From Stramonita haemastoma (taxonomy: Eukaryota > Mollusca > Gastropoda > Neogastropoda > Muricidae), in the NCBI GenBank assembly GCA_030674155.1, contig CM060318.1, positions 82,837,196 through 82,901,195 on the forward strand: DNA of 64,000 bases, in the 5' to 3' direction. The notes below the pieces were generated by a model, which saw only the letters and a program-made list of their open reading frames with translations, did not search any database and was not told the origin of the DNA. The translations under genes were made by a program, and so were the position numbers. Positions 22,751 through 35,597 of the stretch are shown here, piece after piece (the stretch's first letter is position 1; each line of letters starts with the position of its first letter).

Positions 22751-24560
22751 AACAGCGAAAGAACCTTCAATATGAAATACAATATTTTCACTTTACGCCA
22801 ACTGACTCAATGTACAGAAAGGAATGTTTCAACATGAAGGAATGAACTCTATACTTTGAGACCAGTTTACATTAAGTAAAAGAAAGATACCTTATAGTTT
22901 GACATGAATTCAATGCAAAGGAAACACTTTCTTATGTTCTTAACATCTGATCAAATGTAGCTAAAAGAGTTTTACATTTCAATACCAGCTAACTCAATAT
23001 GATAAAAACTACTTTGATACACACCAACTGAATGTGAAGAAAAAAGCTTTACTCCTCATTACTTATTTAATGTGAAGGCTAGGACTTTTTACTATGGTAC
23101 ACACTAACCGATTGTGCAGGAAAATAAAAAGCTTCACTTCTCCATACTGATTTAGAGTAAATGCAAGGACTTTTTACATTTGATGCCATATCAGTGTATA
23201 TGAAGTTCTTTATATCCTGATTATAGCCACCATGAAAGAAAGTATTTTACTTTGAAACTGAATATTAAAGAAATATTTTTGTACTATGACCCAAACTCAA
23301 TATGAAGAAAAGAATTCTGCTTTGACAGCATCTACTCAGTAAGAAAAAAGTTACACTTTGATACCAGCTGACGTGTGATAGAGTTCTAAACTTCAATAAT
23401 ATTGGTACAAGCTAAATGTGTAAAAAGAAAACGTTATATTTTCCTACCAAAGAATTGTGAATAGACGTTAAACTAAACAAAAAGAACCAGCAAACTTGAT
23501 AAGAAGGAAAGAACTTTATACATCAATAGCAACTTCCCCTTCACCTACTCAGTAGTCTAGTCGACTGATGAGCACCACTCTGCAACCAGCTTCCTCCACT
23601 CCTCACAATTTTTACCTTTCTGTAGCAAGTCATTCCACTCAAGGCCAGTCCACTTCAAAGATGTTGTCTTCCCATTGTTTTCTCTGTCCGACTCTTTGTC
23701 TCTCTCCTTGTAGTGTTTCATGTAAGAGTCTTGGCCAGTCCTGATGTCAGTGCTGACACCACTGGCAATGTCGTCAATTGGGTATTCTCTGCACTGGTCT
23801 GCATGCCATATGCAAAAGAGGCTTCCTCAAGGTGATTTACCTGGCTGACTAGCTCTTGCTCTTTACCAGTAAGGCCACTGATGTTGGTACAATGTAAGTT
23901 TGCAACTGTCAACTGAGTCTGCCATTATTCTCTCTAAGATGATGAAAAAGGTGGAAGGGAGCATCCCTGGCATATTCCAATTGTGGTTCAGAAACACTCT
24001 CTTAAGTTGCTGTCATAGTAGGCAGCACTGGTTGATTTGACATAAGAGGCACTCTGTAGTTCTGATCAGGTTGGCATTGACGTTGTTCAGTCTCATGGTT
24101 GCACACAAAGCTGTAAGACAAACACTGTTGAATGCCTTTAATACCAACTAACCCAAAAAGCTTAATCCCTTTAATATCAATTGACTTCATAAGAACTTGT
24201 TACTTTTGATGCCAGCTAACACAATCTGAAGAAAAGAACTTCTTTACTTTAACTCAAAGTAAAGGAAAAATTATTTCACCTTGAAACCAAGCTTGATAAG
24301 ATGGAAAGATTCCAGTACCTTAATGCTACCTTACTCAATGTGAAGTAAAGACAATGTGTACCTGCCCCCAACATTCAGGAAAGAACTCTATACCTTGATT
24401 ACAAATGATTTGAAATGGAATACAGACTTTGGTTCTTAGGAACTAGTACAAGTGAAAAACTGTTTTACAGGATTCAAACAACTTCTAACTACCAGATGTT
24501 TGTATTTTTATTACCAACCACCTCAACATGAAGAACCTTTACCTACGTAATACACTATGA
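22751..24560. repeat. More degenerate ~40-bp satellite
   Basis: Continues the TTTGATACCAACTAACTCAA and AATATGAAGGAAAG type monomers, interrupted by a LINE piece at 23535-23960. Monomers are more diverged than at 10.8 or 20.6 kb. Confidence 0.6.
23535..23960 (-). pseudogene. LINE reverse transcriptase 3' fragment, third copy
   Basis: Minus-strand ISGLTGKEQELVSQVNHLEE with ASFAYGMQTSAEN matches the segment after the catalytic loop in the 20.1 kb copy. The left part matches the LINE 3' end (GCAAGTCATTCCACTCAAGG, plus strand). The central domain is deleted and the F-A-D-D motif is lost. Confidence 0.75.
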
Positions 24561-24910
24561 CACTAACAATCATTCCCTCATTTATAATTTGAACAAAGAT
24601 GCACGAGTCCTAAGCACAGCCACAAAAGCTGTATCCTGCATCTCATCCCATTCTCTTTATCCCCTAAAGTTGGAATGTGGCTACTTTCATTGTGGGAAAA
24701 AATGGTCGCATACACAAAAATGTCACAATCGGTAAACCTTGGAGTTCTAGTTGAGGAATGAAAAAAAAGTTTCATTCATTTAAAATAAGAAACAACCTCC
24801 CATCATAATCAGTTCAAGTTCTAACACAGTAACACCAGTCATCTCTTTACAATGCAATACATCAAAATACTATGCAATGCAATACAAAGGAAGGACAGAA
24901 AAAAACACTT
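24561..24910. other. Unassigned sequence
   Basis: No gene or element recognised. Contains a short imperfect duplication, CAATGCAATACA, at about 24854-24880. Confidence 0.4.
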
Positions 24911-24978
24911 ATCTTTCATGGTGCAGTCTTTCATGGTGCAGTTTTCTATAGTGTTGTCCTCCATGGCATCAGTGTTTC
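24911..24978 (-). other. Exon-like piece of the acidic repeat family
   Basis: On the minus strand the acceptor CTTCTTTTTCAG leads into an exon reading NTDAMEDNTIENCTMKDC then TMKDK, clearly the same [x-x-D] repeat type as the tandem array. The donor position reads AAAG|ATAAGT, one base away from a consensus GTAAGT, so it is probably broken. It would be the next exon downstream of 26220-26386. Confidence 0.5.
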
Positions 24979-25384
24979 CTGAAAAAGAAGAAGAGTGTTA
25001 AAGAATAAAAACAAAACATTTATTGCTCTCTTCTTTTTCTTCATTGAATACTCTCACTCAGTAACTATTATTGTCTGTCATATGAATGAAAATGTGTTGC
25101 ACTGCCCGTAAGCGCCCGATTTGTCAGGCCCAGTGCATCCAACTATGGCACGGCAGAAAACTATCTTTCATGTCTTTCTGGACACAAGGCAGAAGAATGG
25201 ACCCAGAAAACAGAAAATAGACAGGAAGGAGGTAACAGAAGGAAAAAGAGCAAGGCAGAAACAATGAGAGGAATAGAAAAAAAGGAATTCACACCACAGA
25301 ATTTCTAGAAGATAGGGATGCCATTTATACTGACAGACCCCCAGCAACCCTGGGAAATACCGCTTCCCTGAGCCTGGTACCACC

Positions 25385-25645
25385 AAGACCCCTGTTTGAG
25401 GACTTTTCCCCCTGGAGATAACATCAGCATGAACAACTCCAGTCTGTCCCTTTTAAAACTTTTTCACATAAGATGACAAACTGATGTTCTGTGTAGAAAC
25501 GCATGAGGCACATATTGCCCACAAAATGAAACCGGTTTCACCTATATAAAAATTTTTTTTTTTTAAAAGGCCACTGTGTGTTGGTAGACTTAGCTGATAA
25601 CATTTTTAAAATGCATCAGTGTTTATTCCAGTATATTAAAAAGGG
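25385..25645 (+). mobile_element. Decayed SINE family 1 copy
   Basis: GAGGACTTTTCCCCCTGGAG and ACATCAGCATGAACAACTCC match the SINE region after the B box. GGCCACTGTGTGTTGG and GTGTTTATTCCAGTATATTA match its 3' end. The centre is barely alignable. Confidence 0.5.
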
Positions 25646-25833
25646 GGACCCTAAATTGAAAAAAGGGCCATTTTTACACACACCCAATAAAGGAGGCAAG
25701 CAGTATTTGCTTATAGTAACCTTAGCACTCTGGTTTTGCTCTTTTTCAAGGAGTGGAAAAGCAAACAGAGAGGCATGTGGTCAGAGAAAAATATTCACCT
25801 TACCTAATGCAGTTAATCTCAGTGAGCTGCTCT

Positions 25834-25948
<115 letters not shown>

Positions 25949-26219
25949 TGGACAGACAGACAGTCAGACACAAAGTTAAAATTTTGTTTTCAGATTGTGG
26001 TACATTTAGATATGCAGAGATACAACATAGATACTATATAAGAGAGCGAGATAGAGAGAGGAGAGGGAGAGATAAAAGGATAGGGGGTGAGAAAAAAAAG
26101 AAGGGAGAGAGCTTAGTCAAAGACAAATTTGCAGTTGCATTCAGAGATGGTGAGAGAATTTGAAGTACAGGATATATATTATGCATATAACATAAAAATA
26201 TAGAAAGAGTCCAATGTGT

Positions 26220-26386
26220 CTTACTAGGTGCTTCCACTTGCTCAAGCCGCATCTTCAGGCATTAAAGTATCGAAGATGGGAACAGTCTTCCAGGGTCTTC
26301 TTTCCTATGGTGTCCAGCTGGGGTGTAGTCTTGTAGGGTGTTGTCTTTCATGATGTCTTGCAGGGTATCATCTTGTACAGTGTCCA
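26220..26386 (-). other. Exon-like unit Z (type II)
   Basis: Minus strand: acceptor CTCCATAG, body with TLQDIMKDNTLQDYTPAGHH-type repeats (a one-base change shifts the frame near the end), then the conserved 51-nt end with ATACTTTAATGCC, where the usual CAA is TAA. The donor is altered to AGTAAGACAC. It is the left-most member next to the tandem array, in a 1.5-kb unit interrupted by a SINE and a MITE. Confidence 0.6.
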
Positions 26387-26420
26387 CTATGGAGGACACA
26401 TACAGATTGAGACACATATT

Positions 26421-26765
26421 TATTATTTTATTTTATTCTTTTATATCGAGGAAAATGGGATAAGCACTCTTGTGCTTTTTTTACATCCAGTCCCCATGTG
26501 TATGCAGTTTTGTAAATATCTGTTCCCCCTGGCACACGATGGCCTACTCTAATGAAAAGCGGAACAGGATTTAACGTGTGCGCAAGATGTTCTGCATGCG
26601 TTCACACATGGGGCCTCGGTCTACAGTCTCATCCGAAGGACTTTAAGGGAGAGTGGAGTCAGCGCCGATGTTAACTCCAGGAGAAAAATCTCCTCGAACG
26701 GGAATCGAATCCGGGTTGTCAAATTGCAAGCGCAATGTTCTGACCACTAGGCTATACAGCCCCCC
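26421..26765 (-). mobile_element. SINE family 1, full-length copy
   Basis: Minus strand: GCTGTATAGCCTAGTGGTCA head, B box near GGATTCGATTCC, core CCTTCGGATGAGACTGTAGA, GAGTAGGCCATCGTGTGCC and an ATATAAAAGAATAAAATAAA tail. About 345 bp and very like the 4685-5023 copy. It lies in the intron to the right of unit Z. Confidence 0.9.
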
Positions 26766-26847
26766 TACATACATAAATACAGATAGATAGAAAGAGAAAT
26801 AGTCGACTAAACATAGCAACAGTTTCACAAACATATCCAGGCACATA

Positions 26848-27270
26848 TGTGACGCTCCACCATGAAATGAGTCGCTTAGCACATTACCCAATTTTGCGCT
26901 AGGAGCCTTTAAAGGCAGGTGGGGGTCAAGTTGTCAATTTTGTGATTTGATTGATTATTAAACTAGATCTGTTTATTTATCTTATAATGAAATATCAAGG
27001 TATCATTTTTATTCCTTTTGCTTTTAAATGTGTTTTGAAAATACCAAAGCACTCATTCTGACATCCTATTACTAAAATAAACTTGCCCGTTTCTCATTTT
27101 GTCACATCCTGCAGTCTATCATTTCAATTTGTAATAATGTTGCACAGAATTGTCCGATTTTCAATCTGTTTTTTGTATTTGATAGCCACTTTATTGCACA
27201 GTAATAACATGTCAATAACTAAAAATTGACCTCATGTGCATTCCGTCTCATTATGTGGTGGAGCGTCACA
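26848..27270. mobile_element. MITE family 1, complete copy with TA target duplication
   Basis: Same TGTGACGCTCCACCA ends and TA flanks as at 9930-10353, 423 bp, about 95% identical by eye. Related array introns carry the uninterrupted sequence CACATTTAAA at this point, which gives an empty-site comparison. Confidence 0.92.
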
Positions 27271-27743
27271 TATTTAAACAGCCATAAGTACCCTTACATA
27301 CCCTTTTGTATCCTTGTTCAAACACACATAACTATACTTTCAAAATATTAAAAAGCACTATTCTGGTAAAAGAAACATTTAACATACGTATCAAGATTCA
27401 ATAGTTGTGCATGGTACTGATGCAAGCAAAGCACAAATGTTTATATTAAAATGTTACGATTGTAGATATCTTCAAACTGTTCTCATCAATATCAAATTCT
27501 CAGCATAACCTGTACTCTCCATGGAAGGAGAAAAAATCTTCTAAATCCAGAGTACACAGATAGTTATAGCCAGGTTCTTTAGGGAAAAAATGAAAGGCCA
27601 TTTACGCAAACTGCTCACTCACAGGAGAATTTAAACTCTCACCGATTCTTAAATATACTGTGTGAGAAAATATGCATATTCTTATAAAATCATTGACTAT
27701 TAAGCTGTGGGTCACCTAACAACAGATGACACTACAAACATAC

Positions 27744-28318
27744 CTTATTGGGTGCTTCCACTGGCTCGTGCCGCATCCACAGGCATTGAAGTACCTAGGA
27801 TGGGAACAGTCCTCCAGGGTCTTTTCTATGGTGTCTTGCAGGCTGTAGTTTTGCAGGGTGTCATCTTGTATTGTGTGTAGGAGGGTGTAGTCTTACAGGC
27901 TGTCATCTTTAATGATGTCCTCTTCCATTGTCTCTGGCAGGGTGTAGTCTTGAAGGGCGTCATCTTCCAGGCTGTTGTCTTCCATTGTGTCCAGCAGTCT
28001 GTCGTCTTGCAGGTTATCATTTTCCAAGTTGCAGTCTTCCATGGTGTCTAGCAGGATGTACTCTGGCAGGGTGTAGTCATGCAGAATATTGTCTTTTATG
28101 GTATGGAGCAGGGTGTAGTCTTGCAGGGTGTCGTCTTCCATGGTGTTGTCTTAGGTGTCTTGCAGGGTGTCGTCTTCTCTGGTGTCCATCAGGGTGTAGT
28201 CTTGTCAGGTGTCATCTCTATGTCGTCTTGCAGGATTTAGTCTTGAAGGGTGTTGTCTTGCAGGATGCCGTCTTCTATGCTGTCCAGCAGGCTGTAGTCT
28301 TGCAGGCTGTAGTCTTGT
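27744..28318 (-). other. Exon-like unit A (type I)
   Basis: Acceptor CCACCAG|ACAAGAC and donor AATAAG|GTATGT are both intact on the minus strand. The acidic frame is open for about 80 codons at 27893-28141 (including DCNLENDNLQDDRLLDTMED), then shifts. The 51-nt end reads V-L-Q-C-L-W-M-R-H-E-Q- or close to it; the plus-strand CCACAGGCATTG variant changes one codon relative to the other units. Confidence 0.65.
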
Positions 28319-28835
28319 CTGGTGGACACACATACACAGAATGAGTCACCCATACACAGACACAGAGTAAGAGACAAAAAAGAAACAGCCAAATAAAAAG
28401 ATTCAATGGTTATACAAACTTGTACAGGCACAGATTTAAATAGCCATGAGTACACTACAAACAAACATGAATATCCTTCTAGATAATAAAATCTTATGCT
28501 TTTAGACATCTTCAATATCTTTTTAATTCATGTAAAGAAAAACACAACATATGAATGCTTATTCCTTTATCCTCGAAATAAGTAAATAAATAAGTCAAAA
28601 TTAATCAATGACAAACTCTTAGCATGACCTCTACTCACTATGTAAGAATAAAAAAAATTTTTAAGCCTAAGTGTGCATGAAGGTATAGCCAGGTTCTTAG
28701 GACAGAAAAAAAACAACATTGATGCAGCCTGCTCCCTCACAGGAGACTTTCAGTGATTCTACAGTTCTTAAAACTGTCAAAAAATAAACTTATACAACCC
28801 CCCCCAAAACACAACAGATGACATTATGAACATAC

Positions 28836-29004
28836 CTTATTGGGTGCTTCCACTTGCTTGTGCCACATCCTCAGGCATTGAAGTACCTAGGACGGGAACA
28901 GTCTTTCAGGGTCTTCTTTTCTATGGTGTCCAGCAGGGTCTAGTCATGCAGGATGCTGTCGTCTTTGGCGTCGACTAAGCTGTGGTCTTGCAAGTTGTTG
29001 TCTT
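28836..29004 (-). other. Exon-like unit B (type II, short)
   Basis: Acceptor CTCCATAG|AAGACAAC, then EDNNLQDHSLVDAKDDSILH-D, a stop, TLLDTIEKKTLKDCSRP and the 51-nt end (VLQCLRMWHKQVEAPNK). Donor GTATGT intact. Only about 169 bp. The intron to its right is type II, with no SINE tail. Confidence 0.65.
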
Positions 29005-29575
29005 CTATGGAGGACACACAAAAACACACACAGATTGAGACACACATGCACAGGTACAAAACGACAGACAAAAAGAGAAACAGTCAACTAAACAATTTAG
29101 CAGTTAACAAACATGTACAGGCACACATTTAAACAGCCATAAGTACCCCTACGCACACACTTGCATCCTTCCAACTCAACACATCCCAATATTTTCAAAT
29201 CATAAAGCATTATTCTGGTCAAATAAACATTTTAACATGCACAGTAAGGTCTAATACTTGTGACTGTTATTGAAGTAAGAATAGCAATACTTTTAGATAT
29301 CTTCAAATTGTTTATATCAATCACAAACTCTTACCATGACCTGTACTCTCCATGGAAGGACAAAAAGTCCTCTGAAGCCATAGTAAGCGGGTAGTTATAT
29401 CCACATTTGTTAGGGAAAACAGAAAGGCTATTTGCACAAACTGCTAACTCTCAGGAGACTTTAAACTCTCAGTGATTCTTCAGCATATTCTGTGACAAAG
29501 TATGCATGTTCTTAAAAACTCAATATTCAACTGCGGAACGCCCAGCAACAACAACAGACAACATTATGAACATAC

Positions 29576-30148
29576 CTTACTGGGTGTTTCTGCTTGCTCA
29601 TGCCGCATCCTCAGGCACTGAAGTACCTAGGACGGGAACAGTCTTCCAGGGTCTTCTTTTCTGTGGTGTCCAGCAGGGTGTAGTCTTGCAGGGTGTTGTC
29701 TTCCAATCCATCAATGTATATGGCGTTTTGCAGGCTGTTGTGTTGCAGGGTGTTTATTTCGGGGTGTCATCTTGTATTGTGCAGGAAGATGTGGTCTTAC
29801 AAGTTATCTTTAATGATGTCCTCTTCCATTGTCTCTGGCAGGGTGTAGTCTTGAAAGGTATCTCTTCCAGGCTGTCATCTTCTATAGTATCCAGCAGTCT
29901 GTCGTCTTGCAGACTCATTTTCCAAACTGCAGTCTTCCATGCTGTCTAGCAGGATGTACTCTTGCAGGGTCTAGTCATGCAGAATATTGTCTTTTATGGT
30001 ATGGAGCAGGGTGTAGTCTTGCAGGGTGTCGTCTTCTCTGGTGTCCATCAGGATGTAGTCTTGTCAGGTGTCATCTTCCATGCTGTCTTGCAGAATGTTG
30101 TCTTCAATGCTGTCTTGTAGGCTGTAGTCTTGCAGGCTGTAGTCTTGT
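29576..30148 (-). other. Exon-like unit C (type I)
   Basis: CCACCAG acceptor and AGTAAG|GTATGT donor intact. The 51-nt end reads VLQCLRMRHEQAETPSK. The intron shared with unit D is nearly identical to the J-K intron, showing a duplication offset of about 7.6 kb. Confidence 0.65.
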
Positions 30149-30666
30149 CTGGTGGACAAACATACACAGAATGAGTCACACACGCATAGAGAGTGAGAGA
30201 CAAAAAGAGAAACAGCCAACTAAAATGATTCAACGGTTATACAAACATGTACAGATTTAAATAGCCATAAGTACACTACAAACACAAACTCATGAATATC
30301 CTTCTAGATAATAAAATCTTATGCTTTTAGACATCTTCAATATCTTTTCAATTCATGTAAAGAAGAACACATGAATGCCTATTCCATTATCCTCGAAATA
30401 ATCGAGTAAATAAATAATAAAATTAATCAATGACAAACTATTAGCATGACCTCTACTCTCTATGGTAGGTTAAAAAAAATCTTCTAAAGCCTAAGTGTGC
30501 ATAAAGGTATAGCCAGGTTCTTAGGACAGAAAAAAAAACCCATTGATGCAGCCTGCTTCCTAACAGGAGACTTTGAATTTTCAGTGATTCTACACGTTCT
30601 TAAAAATCTCAGAAAATTTACTTGTGCAACCCCCCAAAATAACAACAGGTGGCACTATGTACATGC

Positions 30667-31142
30667 CTTATTGGGTGCTTCTGCTTGCTCATGCTGCATC
30701 CTCAGGCATTGAAGTACCTAGGACGGGAACAGTCTTCCAGGGTCTTCATTTCTGTGGTTTCCAGCAGGGTGTTGTCTTGCAGTGTGTTGTCTTCCAATCT
30801 GTCAATGTTTATGGTGTTTTGCAGGCTGTCAAATCGCAAGGTGTTGTTTTCAGGGTGTCATCTTGTATTGTGTGTAGGAAGGTGTAGTCTTACAGGTTGT
30901 CATCTTTAATGATGTCCTCTTCCATCGTCTCTGGCAGGGTGTAGTCTTGAAGGGTGTCATCTTCCATGGTGTCTCACTTGTCTTGCAGGGTGTCGTCTTC
31001 TCTGGTGTCCATCAGGGTGTAGTCTTGTTAGGTGTCATCTTCCATGCCTTCTTGCAGGATTTAGTCTTGTAGGGTGTAGTCTTGCAGGATATTATCTTTT
31101 ATGCTGTCCAGCAGGCTGTAGTCTTGCAGGCTGTAGTCTGGT
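30667..31142 (-). other. Exon-like unit D (type I, GC donor)
   Basis: Acceptor CCACCAG|ACCAGAC. The donor is AATAAG|GCATGT, a GC donor shared only with unit K. The body is shorter (about 476 bp). The 51-nt end reads VLQCLRMQHEQAEAPNK, one residue away from K. Confidence 0.65.
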
Positions 31143-31702
31143 CTGGTGGACACACATACACAGAATGAGTCACACATACACAAAGACTGGGATGCAAAAA
31201 GAAAAACAGCCAAATAAAATGATTCAACGGTTATACAAACATGTACAGTCACAGATTTAAATAGCCATAAAGTGCACTATAAACGCAGACCCACTTACAT
31301 CCTTCTGGAAATTAAAATCTTATACTTTCAGGCATCTTCAAGATCTTTTCAATTTATGTAAAAAATACCAAACCCCCCCCCACATGAATGCCTATTCAAT
31401 TATCCTCAAAATAAAAGTGTAAATAAATAAATAAAATTCAGCAATGACAAATGCTTAGCATGACTTGTACTCTCTATGGTAGAATAAAAAAATCTTTTAA
31501 AGCCACAGTGTGCAAAAAGGTACAGCAGACTCTTAGGACAAAAAAAAAGGCTAATTATGCAACCTGCTCCCTCAAAGGAGTCTTTAAAGTCTGTGTGATT
31601 CTTAAATATATTGTACAAGAAAGTACACATGTTCTTCAAACTCTCAGAAACATTTACTTGTGCAACCCCCACAAACAACAACAGATGACATTATCAACAC
31701 AC

Positions 31703-32375
31703 CTTATTGAGTGCTTCCACTTGCTCGTGCCACATCCTCAGGCATTGAAGTACCTAGAATGGGTACAGTCTTCCAGGGTCTTCTTTTCTGTGGTGTCCAG
31801 CTGGGTGTAGTCTTGCAAGGTGTTGTCTTCCAATCTGTCAATGTTTATGGTGTTTTGCAGGCTGTCATATTGTAGGGTGTTATTTTCCAGGGTGTCATCT
31901 TGTATTTGTGTGTAGGACGGTGTAGTCTTACAGGTTATCTTTAATGATGTCCTCTTCCATTGTCTCTGGCAGGGTGTAGTCTTGAAAGGTGTCAACTTCC
32001 AGGCTGCAGTCTTCTATTGTGTCCAGCAGGCTGTTGTCTTGCAGACTGTCATTTTCCAAACTGCAGTCTTCTATGGTGTGTAGCAGATGTACTCTGGCAG
32101 GGTGTAGTCATGCAGAATATTGTCTTTTATGGTACGGAGCAGGGTGTAGACTTGAAGGGTGTCATCTTCCATGGTGTTGTCTCAGGTGTTTTGCAGGGTG
32201 TCGTCTTCTCTGGTTCCATCAGGGTATAGTCTTGTCAGGTGTCTCTATGTTGTCTTGCAGGATTTAGTCTTGTAGGGTGTAGTTTTGCAGGATGTTGTCT
32301 TCTATGCTGTCCAGCAGGCTGTAGTCTTGCAGGCTGTAGTCTTGCAGGCTGTAGTCTTGCAGGCTGTAGTCTTGT
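31703..32375 (-). other. Exon-like unit E (type I, longest)
   Basis: About 673 bp. It has three extra 15-nt repeats next to the acceptor (QDYSLQDYSLQDYSLQDYSL). Donor AATAAG|GTGTGT. The 51-nt end reads VLQCLRMWHEQVEALNK. Confidence 0.65.
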
Positions 32376-32923
32376 CTGGTGGACACACATACACAGAATG
32401 AGTCACACATACACAGACACAGAGAGTGCGAGACAAAAAGAGAAACAGCCAACTAAAATGATTCAATGGTTATACAAACAAGTACAGATAAGATTTAAAT
32501 AGCCATAAGCACACTTCAAACATAAACTCACTTATATCCTCCTTGATATCAAAATATTATGTTTATAGATGTCTCCAAAGTCTTTTCAATTCATGTAAAA
32601 AAATTTTTAAAAACCCACATGAATGCCTTTTCCATTATCCTCAAAAAAATGAGTTAATAATAAAATCATGACAAACTCTTAGCATGACCTGTACTGTCTA
32701 TGGTAAGAAAAAAAATCTTTTAAAGCCAGAGTGTGCATAAAAGTACAGCCAGGTTCTTGAGACAAAAAAAGCTAATTATGCAACCTGCTCCCTCACAGAA
32801 GTCTCTAAAGTCTCTGTGATTCTTAAATATATTGTACCAGAAAGTACACATGTTCTTCAAACTCTCAGAAAAGTAACTTGTGCAACCCCCCAAAAACAAC
32901 AACAGATGACATTATGAACATAC

Positions 32924-33584
32924 CTTATTGGGTCCTTCCACTTGCTCGTGCCGCATCCTCAGGCATTGAAGTACCTAGGATGGGAACAGTCTTCCAGGGT
33001 CTTCTTTTCTATGGTGTCCAGCAGGATGTAGTCTTGCAGGGTGTTGTCTTCCAATCTGTCAATGTCTACGGTATTTAGCAGGCTGTTGTATAGCAGGCTG
33101 CTGTTTCTGGGGTGTCATCTTGTATTGTGTGTAGGAAGGGGTTTACAGGTTATCTTTAATGATGTCCTCTTCCATTGTCTCTGGCAGGGTGTAGTCTTGA
33201 AAGGTGTCATCTTCCAGGCTGCAGTCTTCTATTGTGTCCAGCAGTCTGTCGTCTTGCAGGTTGTCATTTTCCAAGCTGCAATCTTCTATGGTGTGTAGCA
33301 GGATGTACTCTGGCAGGGTGTAGTCATGCAGAAAATTTATCGTCTTTTATGGTATGGAGCAGGGAGTAGTCTTGCAGGGTGTCAACTTCCATGGTGTTGT
33401 CTCAGGTGTCTTGCAGGGTGTCGTCTTCTCTGGTGTCCATCAGGGTGTAGTCTTGTCAGGTGTCGTCTCTATGTCGTCTTGCAGGATTTAGGCTTGTAGG
33501 TTGTAATCTTGCAGGATGTTGTCTTCTATGCTGTCCAGCAGGCTGTAGTCTTGCAGGCTGTAGTCTTGCAAGCTGTAGTCTGGT
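32924..33584 (-). other. Exon-like unit F (type I)
   Basis: Acceptor CCACCAG|ACCAGAC and donor AATAAG|GTATGT intact. The 51-nt end reads VLQCLRMRHEQVEGPNK, the same as unit J. A small insertion near 33334 (GAAAATTTATCG, plus strand) shifts the frame relative to the other units. Confidence 0.65.
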
Positions 33585-34139
33585 CTGGTGGACACACATA
33601 CACAGAATGAGTCACACACAGACACAGAGAGTGAGAGACAAAAAGAGAAACAACCAACTAAAATGATTCAACGGTTCTACAAACATGTACAGACACAGAT
33701 TTAAATAGCCATAAGTACACTACAAACACAAAACTCATATTCTCCTTAAAATTAAAATCTTACGCTTTTAGACATCTTCAAACTCATTTCAATTTATGTA
33801 AAAAAACCAAAAACATGAATGTCTATACTATTATCCTCGAAATAAAAGAGTAAATAAAACAATAAATAAAATTCATCAATGACAAACGCTTAGCATGACT
33901 TGTACTCTGTATAGTAGGATAAAAAAAATCTTTTAAAGCCAGTGTGTACATAAAGTTATGGCCAGATTCTTAGGACAGACAAAAAAAGCTATTTATGCAA
34001 CCTGCTCCCTCACAGGAATCTCTAAAGTCTCAGTGATTCTTAAATATGTTGTATGAAAAAGTACACATGTTCTTAAACCTCTCAGGAAATTAACTTGTGC
34101 AACCCCCCAAAACAACAACGGATGACATTATGAACATAC

Positions 34140-34381
34140 AATATTGGGTGCTTCCATTTGCTTGTGCCGCATCCTCAGGCATTGAAGTACCTAGGATGGG
34201 AACAGTCTTCCAGGGTGTTATTTTCTATGGTGTTTTGCAGGGTGTACTATGGCAGGGTATCATCTTCAAGGGTTTCGTCTTGTGTCTGGAAAGGTGAAGT
34301 CTTGAGGGGTGTCAGCTGTCAGGTTATCTTCTTCCTTTTCTATTGTGTTTAGCAGCATGTCATCTTGCAGGATGTTGTCTT
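34140..34381 (-). other. Exon-like unit G (type II, short)
   Basis: Acceptor CTCCATAG|AAGACAAC. The body reads EDNILQDDMLLNTIEKEEDN then LTADTPQDFT. The 51-nt end is altered to VLQCLRMRHKQMEAPNI, with GTATGT still in place. A (CA)n run interrupted by poly-C lies just outside the acceptor. Confidence 0.65.
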
Positions 34382-34965
34382 CTATGGAGGATACACACAC
34401 ACACACACACACACAAACAACCCCCCCACACACACACACACACAGATTGAGACACACATACACAAGCACAGAGACACAGACAAAGAGAAACAGTTAAGTA
34501 ATCAATTTAGCAGTTAAACATGTACAGGCACACATTTAAATAGCCACAAGTACCCCTACGCACACCTTGCATCCTTCTTCCAACTCAACACATCACCATA
34601 TTTTCAAATTAAAAAGCACTATTCTGGTCAAAGAAACATTTTAACATGCACAGCAAGGTCTAATAGTTGTGCATGTCACTGAAGCAAGAAAACCTATGCT
34701 TTTAGATCTCTTCAAATTGTTGATATCAATGACAAACTCTTACCATGACCTGTAATCTCCATGGAAGAGAAAAAATCCTCTAAAGCCAGAGTATGCAGAT
34801 AGTTATAGCCAGGTTCTTTAGAGAGAAAAAAGGGCCATTTAAGCAAATTGCTCACTCACAGGATGCTTTAAATTCTCAGTGAAACTATGTATGTTCTAAA
34901 AACCTCACAATATTAAACTTTCTAAAGCCCAACAACAACAACAACAGATAACATTATGAACTAAC

Positions 34966-35597
34966 CTTATTGGGTGCTTCCACTTGCTACTGCCACATCC
35001 TCAGGCATTGAAGTACCTAGAATGGGAACAGTCATCCAGGGTCTTCTTTTCTATGGTGTCCAGCAGGGTGTTGTTTTCCAATCTGTCAATGTATATTGTT
35101 TTTGCAGGCTGTCGTATTGCAGGGGGTTCTTTTCCAGGGTGTCATCTTGTATTGTGTGTAGGAAGGTGTAGTCTTACAGGTTGTTATCTTTAATGATGTC
35201 CTCTTCCACTGTCTCCGGCAGGGTGTAGTCTTGAAGGGTGTCATCTTCCAGGCTGTTTTCTATTGCATCCAGCAGTCTGTCGTCTTGCAGGCTGTCATTT
35301 TCCAAACTGCAGTATTCTATGGTGTCTAGAAGGATGTACTCTGGCAGGGTGTACTCATGCAGAATATTGTCTTTTATGGTATGGAGCAGGGAGTAGTCTT
35401 GCAGGGTGTCATCTTCCATGGTGTTGTCTCAGGTGTCTTGCAGGGTGTCGTCTTCTCTGGTGTCCATCAGGGTGTTGTTTTGTTAGGTGTCGTCTTCCAT
35501 GCTGTCTTGCAGGATTTTGTCTTGTAAGGTGTAAACTTGCAGGATATTGTCTTCTATGCTGTCCAGCAAGCTGTAGTCTTGCAGGCTGTAGTCTGGT
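34966..35597 (-). other. Exon-like unit H (type I)
   Basis: Acceptor CCACCAG intact, donor AATAAG|GTTAGT. The acidic frame is open for about 80 codons at 35174-35419. The 51-nt end carries a stop (CAGTAG) in the V-L-Q-C-L frame, unlike most other units. Confidence 0.65.

Noticed and set aside
27826..28020. Lys/Thr-Pro-rich minus frame (CKTTP repeats) as a basic repeat protein
   Set aside because: It is the shifted frame of the same 15-nt repeat. The most diverged unit (45609-46056) shows conservative changes in the acidic frame, not in this one.
29506..30260. Plus-strand frames starting MNIPYWVLPLARAASS repeated in many units, as a secreted multigene family
   Set aside because: The start overlaps the minus-strand donor, the frames end at different places in each unit, and plus-strand splice signals are lacking. 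The recurrence is explained by tandem duplication.
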